This document shows, piece by piece, positions 16,629 through 24,557 of a stretch of 51,347 bases of DNA. A program made the position numbers and the translations under genes. Position 1 is the stretch's first letter. Each line of letters opens with the position of its first letter. This DNA is from UASB124 sp964446935 (GTDB lineage: Bacteria; Babelota; Babeliae; Babelales; RVW-14). The DNA lies in assembly GCA_964446935.1 (NCBI GenBank), contig CAYUQI010000008.1:1-51347 (forward strand), written 5' to 3'. Under the pieces are notes generated by a model. It had not been told where the DNA came from. It made no database searches and saw only the letters and a program-made list of their open reading frames with translations.

Positions 16629-17183
16629 CTATGCCATGTTGCAGATGCGTTCAACCTTTTTAATTTCGTAATTCAGCTTATTGATTGTTTGTTCAATGAG
16701 GGTTAATGAGTCTTTGATGTTGGTTGTGGTGTCATTCTTTTGTGCCAGAAGGCGACTGAAGGTAAGTTTAAGGAGGGTATATACAATGATGGTTCCGACT
16801 AGTAAGAACGGAAGTCCAATAAGTGCTGCATTTCGCCCAGCCGTAGTGCCTAAAATCTCCCAAACATTGTTTAATCCTGCCGAGTTGATAACGATAGCCA
16901 CGATACATCCGCCACCGATAGTCAGCGCGCCAAGAATATAAAGAGCTTCTTTCAATACATTATTCATGGACGATTGTAATAAAGGATCTTGTGTATTGCG
17001 GATAGCGACAAGCATTTTGAGTGAACTTTTCAGTTCATCTTTAATGAGTGAAAGAGCTTCGCGGTCTAGTTCATTGGCAGTACTTGTAAGGGGTACTATT
17101 CCAAAGCTGGAATCTTGGGCGTTGAGACTGGTTGCAAACAATGTTACAAGTGCTACATTACGCAAAAATGATGAAATATTCAT
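16629..17183 (-). CDS. Membrane protein with signal peptide and two TM segments
   Basis: 184 aa from the ATG at 17183, chosen for GAGGA upstream and the signal peptide that follows (SSFLRNVALVTLFATSLNAQ). Two hydrophobic segments lie at about 77-98 (ILGALTIGGGCIVAIVI) and 117-140 (LIGLPFLLVGTIIVYTLL). Amphipathic helices precede and follow them (about 35-70 and 145-180). No family was recognised. The layout (signal, helix, TM hairpin, coiled coil) resembles other secreted membrane proteins in this window. Confidence 0.65.
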   Translation of the reverse strand: MNISSFLRNVALVTLFATSLNAQDSSFGIVPLTSTANELDREALSLIKDELKSSLKMLVAIRNTQDPLLQSSMNNVLKEALYILGALTIGGGCIVAIVINSAGLNNVWEILGTTAGRNAALIGLPFLLVGTIIVYTLLKLTFSRLLAQKNDTTTNIKDSLTLIEQTINKLNYEIKKVERICNMA

Positions 17184-17356
17184 AATAAAAATCCTCATAA
17201 AAAAACGTAGTTTGCATATCGTTGGCCTGTTGTACCACATTAAGAATTGTTGGTCAAGCTGCTGCCAGAAGTTTTTCTGATGTTTTGATATGATTAACAG
17301 TTATGACGTTAGCGTGATTGTTCCCAAATTTATTATTATCAAAAAGGAGTTGTGCT

Positions 17357-18595
17357 ATGAAAAAAAATATTGTTTTGAGTATAGCCTTGCTGAGTACCTT
17401 ATTTTTTGTGGCTATTTATGCTAATACAGTATTGACAAGTAGTGAACGTAAACGGTTATTAATTATATGTGAAAATATTGTTTCTGCAGATGAATCAAAG
17501 GTATTGGGAGGCGTGGAGAAAGTTTTTAACGAGGTAACGAAGGGGTTACTTGTCAGGGGGTATGAGGTAGGTTTCATGGATGTTCCTTTAGATACCTTTC
17601 ATGTGCCATTTACTGCAGATTTAACCTCTGTCTACCCTTGTGGCATTCAACCAAAGATTGCTCAAAAAATTGAACAATTCCGTCCAGATTATATTGTAAT
17701 CACACTTCATGGAATTATGTCGTACAAAGCAAGTTCATATTGTTATGCACATAACATTCCCTTTACAGCCTTTTATCCAGGGCGACTTCCGGAAATTGGG
17801 CAGGCTATGTTTGGGGTTCCGCTGTTTATGTCTCGTTATTTTGTTCACCGTTTTCTCAATCGAGCATCAGCGACATTAGTGCCGGCACGGTCATTGATGG
17901 AAGAGTTACGAGAACAGGGGATAGAGCATGTTGATGTATGGCCGCATGGGGTTGATCTAGAAAAATTTACCCTGCCTACCTTAGAAGAGAAAGAAAAGGC
18001 AACGTACGCATGTGGTTTGCATGATCGCAAACGGCCGTTTTATTTATACGTAGCGCGTCTTTCTCAAGAGAAAAATATTGACGAATTCCTGCAATGTCCT
18101 GTTGAAGGGACCAAGATTCTGGTAGGGCCAGAAGATTCCGGGTACAGCATTACCCAGCTGCGGGAACGTTATCCTGATATTGTTATTGCAGGGCCTCAGC
18201 GTGGTAAGGACCTTATCAATTATTACCACTGTGCCGATGCGTTTCTTTTTACAAGCACGAACGATTCATTTGGTCTTGTGCTGCTTGAAGCACTAGCGGT
18301 TGGCTTGCCTATTGTTGGTTTTGATACCTATGGACCTGGGGATGTTGTGCCACCAGGCTGCGGGGTAAGTTACCTTGCTCGTAGCATGGAAGGCCTGGCG
18401 GCTTGTGCTATCAAGGCGTGGCAGGATCTACAGGCCGGCGTGGTAACTCCTCAGCAATGTCGTACGTATGTTACTACCCATTTTTCATGGGACAAAACGA
18501 TTGATCTGCTGATAGCAAATCTGCATCAGATTCCAGCTGCAGCGCTTGATCAATGCCACGAGGAAGGTAGTGGCTGTTGTGGGTGTGGTTCATAA
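17357..18595 (+). CDS. GT4-type glycosyltransferase with N-terminal membrane anchor
   Basis: 412 aa from the ATG at 17357, which has AAAAGGAG upstream. Residues 5-22 are an uncleaved anchor or signal (IVLSIALLSTLFFVAIY). The GT-B fold is shown by the Gly-rich GGVEKVFNEV near the N-terminus, YVARLSQEKNIDEFL in the C-lobe, and the nucleotide-sugar-binding EX7E block (NDSFGLVLLEALAVGLPIVGF). The family adds a sugar from a nucleotide-sugar donor, usually to lipid-linked glycans. The donor cannot be read. The protein ends in an unusual Cys/Gly tail (GSGCCGCGS), which may bind metal or carry a lipid. Confidence 0.85.
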   Translation: MKKNIVLSIALLSTLFFVAIYANTVLTSSERKRLLIICENIVSADESKVLGGVEKVFNEVTKGLLVRGYEVGFMDVPLDTFHVPFTADLTSVYPCGIQPKIAQKIEQFRPDYIVITLHGIMSYKASSYCYAHNIPFTAFYPGRLPEIGQAMFGVPLFMSRYFVHRFLNRASATLVPARSLMEELREQGIEHVDVWPHGVDLEKFTLPTLEEKEKATYACGLHDRKRPFYLYVARLSQEKNIDEFLQCPVEGTKILVGPEDSGYSITQLRERYPDIVIAGPQRGKDLINYYHCADAFLFTSTNDSFGLVLLEALAVGLPIVGFDTYGPGDVVPPGCGVSYLARSMEGLAACAIKAWQDLQAGVVTPQQCRTYVTTHFSWDKTIDLLIANLHQIPAAALDQCHEEGSGCCGCGS

Positions 18596-18606
18596 AAATA
18601 AAGATA

Positions 18607-18643
18607 CAAAAAGCCCCGGATGGTTCCATCCGGGGCTTTTTTA
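18607..18643. terminator. Bidirectional terminator between the glycosyltransferase gene and pal
   Basis: A GC-rich perfect stem (AAGCCCCGGATGG with its complement, loop TTCC) is flanked by A and T tracts. It sits between two convergent genes and can serve both. Confidence 0.9.
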
Positions 18644-18665
18644 TTACATGAATAAGGTAATTTTT

Positions 18666-19355
18666 TTAATCAACTAAGACTTCTGCGCGACGGTTTAATG
18701 CAAGTTCTTTGATTAAAGTTGAACGGCTCTTGGCATCTGACCAAACGACTGGACGTTCATAGCCAAGTCCGATTGTTTTGATTTTGTTTTGATCAAGACC
18801 GCGTTGTGCCATTTGTTTTTTTACAGCTTCTGCACGACGTTGTGAGAGAGCTAAGTTGTATGTTGCTGAACCGATTTGATCGCAGTGTCCCTCAATAACA
18901 ACCTTTTTGCCTTGTTTGACGGCTTCTTGTGCTCTTTCTATGTCAGAATTGACTGCGGTTTGTTGGTCTTTGCGGATATTGTTTTTGTTAAAATCAAAAT
19001 AGACGGTCTTGAAAGCGCTTGCTTTAGGAGCAACGGCTTCATCTTCAGGGAGTGTAGAATCTTCGTCGACTTCAAACTCGTCTTCGTCAACAAGTGCTAC
19101 CAACTTATCATCAGCTTTTTTCTCATTTGCAGCGGTTTGTTTCTTATCTTCAACCATAGGAATAGTTTCATCGTCAACAAAAGCAAAATTGGCAATATCC
19201 TTGTCATCGAGCAAATTTTCTGAATTTTCGCCAAGGTCGGCACTTGCTATCTTTTTGGTCGATTCCTTTGAGGATTCCTTTTTCTTACCACAGCCACCAA
19301 CAGCAAAGAGGGTTACCACAAGACACGCCAAACCAAGCTTATTTAAGCTTTTCAT
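18666..19355 (-). CDS. pal: Peptidoglycan-associated lipoprotein (OmpA/Pal family)
   Basis: 229 aa, ATG with GAGGAG upstream. It has a lipoprotein signal with lipobox VGGC (Cys22). A long acidic, Asp/Glu-rich linker follows (residues 25-110), then an OmpA C-terminal domain: VYFDFNKNNIR, VVIEGHCDQIGSATYNLALSQRRAEAV, LNRRAEVLV. The domain binds the diaminopimelate of peptidoglycan and tethers the outer membrane. The acidic linker is longer than in typical Pal. The tolAB genes are not in this window, so Pal rather than a stand-alone OmpA lipoprotein is the likely but not certain name. Confidence 0.88.
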   Translation of the reverse strand: MKSLNKLGLACLVVTLFAVGGCGKKKESSKESTKKIASADLGENSENLLDDKDIANFAFVDDETIPMVEDKKQTAANEKKADDKLVALVDEDEFEVDEDSTLPEDEAVAPKASAFKTVYFDFNKNNIRKDQQTAVNSDIERAQEAVKQGKKVVIEGHCDQIGSATYNLALSQRRAEAVKKQMAQRGLDQNKIKTIGLGYERPVVWSDAKSRSTLIKELALNRRAEVLVD

Positions 19356-19584
19356 AGATTTTTCTCCTCATATTTGGGCAGGTTAAAACATTTCTTTATG
19401 TCAAAATAACGTCATTTATAAGCACTTTGCCTTGTTTTTCCCAAATGTTCTACTCATTGAGGCAAAGATTTATTATACTAATATCAATAACATTTACATA
19501 TTACTTAATTTTTTTTAAAAATCCACTCAAAAGTCATATAAAAAAAATTTGTATGATTTGTGTGTTAGGAGGATGAGATATTTC

Positions 19585-21096
19585 GTGAAAAGAATTTTAA
19601 TCAACAAGGACTCATGGCAAACACGCGTTGCCGTTCTCAACAACGATCGTTTACAAGATATTTATTTTGATACACATAATAAAGAAGATCTTGATCGTTG
19701 CTTTTTTAAAGGCCGCGTTTCTAAAGTATTGCCTGGCATACAAACAGCCTTTGTCGACATTGGCCGCCAGAAGGCTGGGTTTCTCCATATCTCTGAGATA
19801 GATCGTACGTTGGCAGCAGAACGCATCTCGGAGTATCTGCAATCTGATGATACACCTGAAGAATTTACCGCACGTGAAATCAAAGGGTCCATGGATGTGG
19901 GCAAAATATTTAATGAGGGCGAAGATATTCTGGTTCAGGTTATTAAAGAGCCTATTTATGAAAAAGGCGCAAAGCTCTCTACGTGCTTTACGCTTCCAGG
20001 TAAATTTGTTGTTCTTATGCCCAATGTGCCACATCTTGGGGTATCAAAAAAAATAGAGTCTCGTGAAGAACGGGCGCGACTACGTGAGTTGTTGCAAAAA
20101 AATCTTCCCAACGGTATGGGCGCTATTGTACGTACAACGGCGGAAGAACGAAGTGCGAAGGACATTCAACGAGATCTTTCATTTCTTATTACGACTTGGC
20201 ATGCTATTCAAAAAAGATTTAAAAAAGCAAAACCAGGCGAATTAGTTCATGAAGATCTTTCCCTTTCTTTGCGCGCAGTTCGTGATCATTTGGATGAAGA
20301 TGTTGATGCTGTTATTAGTGATAATCAAGACGAGCTCAAGGCTATTCATAAGTTTGTTCAACATCGTACCCCAGAATTGATACACAAACTTCGTTTTTAT
20401 AGTGGTCCTCCGCCATTATTTGAACGTTTTAAAGTAGACGAACAAATTGAAAAAGCGCTTCAGAAAAAAGTGATTCTACGTTCTGGTGGTTCTCTTGTGA
20501 TTGAAGCAACAGAAGCAATGACTGTTATTGACGTTAATACCGGTAAATTTACCAGCGGTGGTTCCTTGGAAGATACAATTCTTAGGACCAACCTTGAAGC
20601 AGCCGATGAGATCGTTACGCAGTTGCGTTTGCGTAACATTGGCGGATTGATCGTTATTGACTTTATTGATATGGCAAACCTTTCCAATAGACACAAGCTT
20701 TCGCGCTTTTTGGAAAAGACACTCAAAGAAAAAGATAAATATCAATCGGTTACGCTTCGCATTTCGGAATTTGGTCTTGTGCAAATGACACGTAAGCGTT
20801 CGGGTAAAACATTGTTGCAGCAACTGACCAATGTATGTTCATTGTGTGAAGGCTGTGGCTTTGTTAAATCGATTCCAAGTCTCAGCTTTCAGGTCTTGCG
20901 ACATCTTAAAGACGAAGTGAGCCGTAAAAATTTAAGCGGTTCGATTATTGTAGCTGTCTCGAGCAAGGTCTTTGAGTATCTTATTCATAATGAATATCAA
21001 TCAATCCTACAACTTGAAAAGCAGCTTGGCTGCAAAGTGATTCTTGAATGCAACGAACAGTTTGAGGATTCTCAGTTTACCGTTAAAAAAATGTAA
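19585..21096 (+). CDS. rng: Ribonuclease G/E
   Basis: 503 aa from the GTG at 19585. AGGAGG lies 12 bases before it, and the family normally begins MKRILIN, as here. The S1 domain holds FFKGRVSKVLPGIQTAFVDIG (residues 40-60). The catalytic DNase I-like part has D316 (VIDVNTGKF) and D359 (VIDFIDM). The Zn-link cysteines lie at about 418-424 (CSLCEGC). The length matches RNase G, without the long RNase E scaffold tail. It processes rRNA 5' ends and decays mRNA. A terminator follows. Confidence 0.92.
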   Translation: MKRILINKDSWQTRVAVLNNDRLQDIYFDTHNKEDLDRCFFKGRVSKVLPGIQTAFVDIGRQKAGFLHISEIDRTLAAERISEYLQSDDTPEEFTAREIKGSMDVGKIFNEGEDILVQVIKEPIYEKGAKLSTCFTLPGKFVVLMPNVPHLGVSKKIESREERARLRELLQKNLPNGMGAIVRTTAEERSAKDIQRDLSFLITTWHAIQKRFKKAKPGELVHEDLSLSLRAVRDHLDEDVDAVISDNQDELKAIHKFVQHRTPELIHKLRFYSGPPPLFERFKVDEQIEKALQKKVILRSGGSLVIEATEAMTVIDVNTGKFTSGGSLEDTILRTNLEAADEIVTQLRLRNIGGLIVIDFIDMANLSNRHKLSRFLEKTLKEKDKYQSVTLRISEFGLVQMTRKRSGKTLLQQLTNVCSLCEGCGFVKSIPSLSFQVLRHLKDEVSRKNLSGSIIVAVSSKVFEYLIHNEYQSILQLEKQLGCKVILECNEQFEDSQFTVKKM

Positions 21097-21108
21097 GATA
21101 TGTATCGT

Positions 21109-21136
21109 GTAAAAAGGGGCTCCTGCCCCTTTTTAC
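21109..21136 (+). terminator. Intrinsic terminator after the RNase G gene
   Basis: GTAAAAAGGGGC pairs with GCCCCTTTTTAC around a TCCT loop, 12 bases after the stop codon. Confidence 0.9.
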
Positions 21137-21224
21137 TGGTATCAGCTTGAACAAAACTGGAAATGCGGTACCATGGGTACCATCTATTGTAATCCATGAG
21201 TATCAATCATCCGAAAGAGATGCT

Positions 21225-22688
21225 ATGTCACACGAGACAAAAACGGTTTTGGATAAATATCCTGCCTACCAAGCGACAATTGGCATTGAAGTGCACATTC
21301 AGCTTAAAACTAATTCAAAAGTTTTCTGTTCGTGTCCGAACCAGTTCGGATCTGCGCCTAATACCAACATTTGTCCTATTTGTGCCGGGCATCCTGGTGT
21401 ACTACCTGCTTTGAACAAAAAGGTTGTTGATGATGCTATTTTGGCTGGTCTTGCAACGCATTGCTCTATTACTCGTCAATGTAATTTTGCACGTAAACAT
21501 TATATGTATCCTGATTTGCCTAAAAATTATCAAATAACGCAATCAGACCTTCCCATTTGTACTGAAGGGTACATTTCTATCGAAGATGCTGATGGCAAAG
21601 AAAAGCATGTACGTTTAGTGCGTATTCACATGGAAGAGGATGCTGGTAAAAATATTCATGGCACCGGTGGGACCAGCTGGGTGGACCTCAATCGCGCGGG
21701 GACTCCGTTGCTTGAGGTTGTTAGTTACCCAGATATGGATAATTCAATAGAAGCAAAAGCATATTTGCAACGATTGCATACCACCGTTCGCTATCTTGGC
21801 ATTAGTGAAGCCAACATGGAAGAAGGTTCTTTCCGTGCTGATATCAATATTTCAATACGTCCAAAGGGGCAGAAGGAACTTGGTACCAAGGTTGAACTGA
21901 AGAATATTAATTCATTCCGCTTTATTGTGCATGCTATTGAGTATGAAGTTGAACGTCAGATTCAGATGGTTGAATCGGGTCAAAAAATACTGCAAGAAAC
22001 GCGAACCTGGGATAATAAGCAGCAAAAGACATTGTTCATGCGCTCCAAGGAAGAGGCTCAAGATTATCGCTATTTCACCGAGCCTGATTTGCCTATGCTT
22101 GTAATTGATGATGCATGGGTTGAACGTGTCAAGAAGTCTATTCCTGAATTGCCGCATGATAAGATCAAGCGTTTTGTAACATCTTTTGGTATCACAGCTT
22201 ATGATGCAGGCATTCTTGCTGAAGAACGTGCAGTTGCTGATTTTTTTGAGACTGCAGCGAAAGAAAGCTCCAACCCACGCTCCGTTGCCAATTGGATCAT
22301 GCGTGATTTGTTGGCGTATCTTAAAGAACAAAAGCTGGAACTTGCGCAGACCAAGATTACGCCACGAGGTGTTGCTGATTTGGTGAATGCCTTGGAAAAT
22401 GGCGTTATCAATAGCAAAGTAGCACAAGAGATCTTTGTTGATATGATTCAAACCGGTAAAACCGCCTCTATTATCATTGAAGAAAAGGGTCTTAAGCAAA
22501 TTGGCTCATCTGAAGAATTAGAGAAGATTGTGCTCAAGGTTATAGCAGACAATCCTGATAATGTTGCAAAATACAAGGGTGGAAATGAACGCCTCTTTAT
22601 GTTCTTTGTTGGTCAAGCAATGAAAGAAACTAAGGGTAAGGGCAACCCGACGATTATTCAGGAGTTGATCAAGAAACATTTAGGATAA
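21225..22688 (+). CDS. gatB: Aspartyl/glutamyl-tRNA amidotransferase subunit B
   Basis: 487 aa from the ATG at 21225 (MSHETKTVLDKYP). The longer frame adds 26 residues that do not look conserved. GatB signatures: IGIEVHIQL, the Zn cysteines C35, C37, C50 and C53, ARKHYMYPDLPKNYQITQ, the Mg/ATP region IHMEEDAGK, LNRAGTPLLEVVSYPD, and the C-terminal YqeY-like tRNA-binding domain (residues about 330-487). With GatA and GatC it converts Glu-tRNAGln or Asp-tRNAAsn to the amide forms. gatA and gatC are not adjacent, so the complex is encoded at separate loci. Confidence 0.95.
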   Translation: MSHETKTVLDKYPAYQATIGIEVHIQLKTNSKVFCSCPNQFGSAPNTNICPICAGHPGVLPALNKKVVDDAILAGLATHCSITRQCNFARKHYMYPDLPKNYQITQSDLPICTEGYISIEDADGKEKHVRLVRIHMEEDAGKNIHGTGGTSWVDLNRAGTPLLEVVSYPDMDNSIEAKAYLQRLHTTVRYLGISEANMEEGSFRADINISIRPKGQKELGTKVELKNINSFRFIVHAIEYEVERQIQMVESGQKILQETRTWDNKQQKTLFMRSKEEAQDYRYFTEPDLPMLVIDDAWVERVKKSIPELPHDKIKRFVTSFGITAYDAGILAEERAVADFFETAAKESSNPRSVANWIMRDLLAYLKEQKLELAQTKITPRGVADLVNALENGVINSKVAQEIFVDMIQTGKTASIIIEEKGLKQIGSSEELEKIVLKVIADNPDNVAKYKGGNERLFMFFVGQAMKETKGKGNPTIIQELIKKHLG

Positions 22689-22710
22689 AATAATACCTTA
22701 AAATTTGATC

Positions 22711-22760
22711 AAAAAAGCCACTTTTTAAGCTGTGAAAAATGCTTAAAAAGTGGCTTTTTT
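22711..22760 (+). terminator. Intrinsic terminator after gatB
   Basis: An AT-rich long stem (AAAAGCCACTTTTTAAGC and its complement) closes a 10-base loop and ends in a T-run. Confidence 0.85.
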
Positions 22761-22807
22761 CTATGATTTTTTCAAAAGAATACTTTTTATTACTTTTTTA
22801 ACAAAAG

Positions 22808-22836
22808 TTGCCAAGCGCTTACTTCTGATGTATTAT
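22808..22836 (+). promoter_or_regulatory. Sigma-70-like promoter
   Basis: TTGCCA (22808-22813) and TATTAT (22831-22836) are 17 bases apart, upstream of the secreted membrane protein pair. The predicted leader is about 75 nt. Confidence 0.45.
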
Positions 22837-22917
22837 CAAATAGTAATTAATCAATGATAAAAACCTTAGATAAAGAATACAGCCAGAAATGTTTAAAAAG
22901 AGTAAGTGGGGGTAAAA

Positions 22918-23826
22918 ATGATAAAAATACGATTTTTTCAACTAAAAATATTCAAAAAATTAGCAATTCTGGTTCTTAGCTTTTTTGCATCTCCTTTGTT
23001 TGCTGATTTGAGTAAACAATTAGAGGATACACTCAATGTTTCTACGCCGGGTACTCTTTCTCAAGAAGCATTGAAAGGTGCTTATGCTTCGTCAAAGGTA
23101 ATTCAGCTGCTTTATACAAACAATGTATCTCAAAAGACTGTAGAAGATAAAAAACGTGTTATTGAAACCTTTTGTGATGGTTTTGAAACATCGTTAGTTC
23201 TTAATAAAGAAACGTTTAAACGTGTTTATAGCATTAAGTTATTGCAATTGAATGGCAATGATCCAATAAGTAAGTTTTTTACATTTGTTATAAATACAGA
23301 AACATTCAATGGACAAAACCCTAACACGGCAATCAGCGACTGTGTTGATAAATGTATAGAAAAATTGAACCTTGTATTAACGAATGGTAAATGTGTCATA
23401 GGCCAACAAATACCTGCACCCGCTATTCAGCAACAACAAAGTAAGATTCTCAAATTTATTAAAGAGCATAAAAAGTTACTTATTGCAGGCGGTGTTCTAT
23501 TGATAGCTGGTTTAATAGCAGGTTCTTATGTCTTACTGAGTTACACAAGCTCTGGATTGGCTTATTCAACGGTAGCTGAAACTTCCAATATTGCAACATT
23601 GCTTCCCTCAGCATCTAATGCTGTAATGATTCAATCATCTGCTTCAACAGCACTAGTCGCTGTGAAAGCCCCGGTACTTCCTACATGTGTAACAACAGCG
23701 CAGGCCGTGGTTAAAGACGTCTTGATGCCAGCCGCTGAATCTCACGGATTCTTTGGTTATAGTCTCTTTACACCTGGAAGATGGGTTGTACGTCAAATAA
23801 GTAATATTGTAAGTAATTTATTATAA
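22918..23826 (+). CDS. Secreted or membrane protein of unknown function
   Basis: 302 aa from the ATG at 22918. The upstream GTG at 22906 lies within the GTGGGGGT ribosome-binding stretch. A long basic N-region is followed by the signal core LAILVLSFFASPLFA (cleavage near residue 30). A helical soluble domain follows with a few Cys. A strong TM segment lies at about 183-205 (LLIAGGVLLIAGLIAGSYVLLSY), then an Ala/Ser/Val-rich C-terminal third. No known family. It is probably co-transcribed with the next gene, 20 bases downstream. Confidence 0.7.
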   Translation: MIKIRFFQLKIFKKLAILVLSFFASPLFADLSKQLEDTLNVSTPGTLSQEALKGAYASSKVIQLLYTNNVSQKTVEDKKRVIETFCDGFETSLVLNKETFKRVYSIKLLQLNGNDPISKFFTFVINTETFNGQNPNTAISDCVDKCIEKLNLVLTNGKCVIGQQIPAPAIQQQQSKILKFIKEHKKLLIAGGVLLIAGLIAGSYVLLSYTSSGLAYSTVAETSNIATLLPSASNAVMIQSSASTALVAVKAPVLPTCVTTAQAVVKDVLMPAAESHGFFGYSLFTPGRWVVRQISNIVSNLL

Positions 23827-23846
23827 ATAAAAAAATAGGGGTTATT

Positions 23847-24494
23847 ATGAAATTGTTTAAAAAATTAGTTTTATCAGTTCTTGTATCAGCAAGTGCAATG
23901 AGTTTTTCAGTATATGCTATGCCTGGACGTCAAATGTATCTTACTTTTGGCGGTCAGAGAGTTGGCGTAGAAACGGTTTCTCCCGATAGACAGTCACGAA
24001 TAAGTGGGCCACATATTGTTGGACAATTTGAAAAGCCAACAACAATGGTTAGTAAATCTATTAACTGGAAACGTCTTATAGAGGCTTCCAAGCGTGCGGT
24101 TCAAGCTCCTGTTGTTGGGGTAGGGTATTTGTACAGACATCTTCACAATGAAAATAATGTTGTTGATGAAGATATGGAAGGTCCTGAAATTTGGGTTGAT
24201 GATTATAATGAGCATCAAGCAAACCTGCAAGCTGGTAAAAAATGTTTAACAAGATTAGTAGTGTATGGTGGGTTGCTACATTTGATCTATTACTTAGGTG
24301 CATCTGCCTATTTTGAATTATCTGACCCTATGTGCGAAACAACAACCGGACATAGCCTTGTTACGATCGAACTTGGACTTCTGACTGCAACAGCGGCATG
24401 TAGCTTAAAACTTGGATCAGTTGCAGTGGCAAGAAAAGCATTGAATAGCGCCAAATCTCTTTATTCAAAAGTAAAAGGTTTGATCTGGGGATAA
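23847..24494 (+). CDS. Secreted or membrane protein of unknown function
   Basis: 215 aa, ATG with AGGGG upstream. Signal peptide residues 1-24 end VYA. A polar, partly acidic middle region is followed by two hydrophobic segments at about 131-150 and 168-190. No family was recognised. It follows the gene at 22918 and ends at a terminator shared with the ankyrin protein gene. Confidence 0.68.
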   Translation: MKLFKKLVLSVLVSASAMSFSVYAMPGRQMYLTFGGQRVGVETVSPDRQSRISGPHIVGQFEKPTTMVSKSINWKRLIEASKRAVQAPVVGVGYLYRHLHNENNVVDEDMEGPEIWVDDYNEHQANLQAGKKCLTRLVVYGGLLHLIYYLGASAYFELSDPMCETTTGHSLVTIELGLLTATAACSLKLGSVAVARKALNSAKSLYSKVKGLIWG

Positions 24495-24504
24495 ATGATA
24501 AGTT

Positions 24505-24541
24505 AAAAAAACCGGGATCCAATTGGATCCCGGTTTTTTTT
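24505..24541. terminator. Bidirectional terminator between convergent genes
   Basis: A6 - ACCGGGATCC - AATT - GGATCCCGGT - T8: a strong perfect stem with A and T tracts on both sides. It serves the plus gene ending at 24494 and the minus gene ending at 24558. Confidence 0.9.
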
Positions 24542-24557
24542 GAAATCATGTTTATGT

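Noticed and set aside
21167..21181. A GGTACC-ATG-GGTACC inverted repeat as an operator before gatB
   Set aside because: The stem is only six bases, so chance is a sufficient explanation, and no promoter with good spacing could be placed around it.
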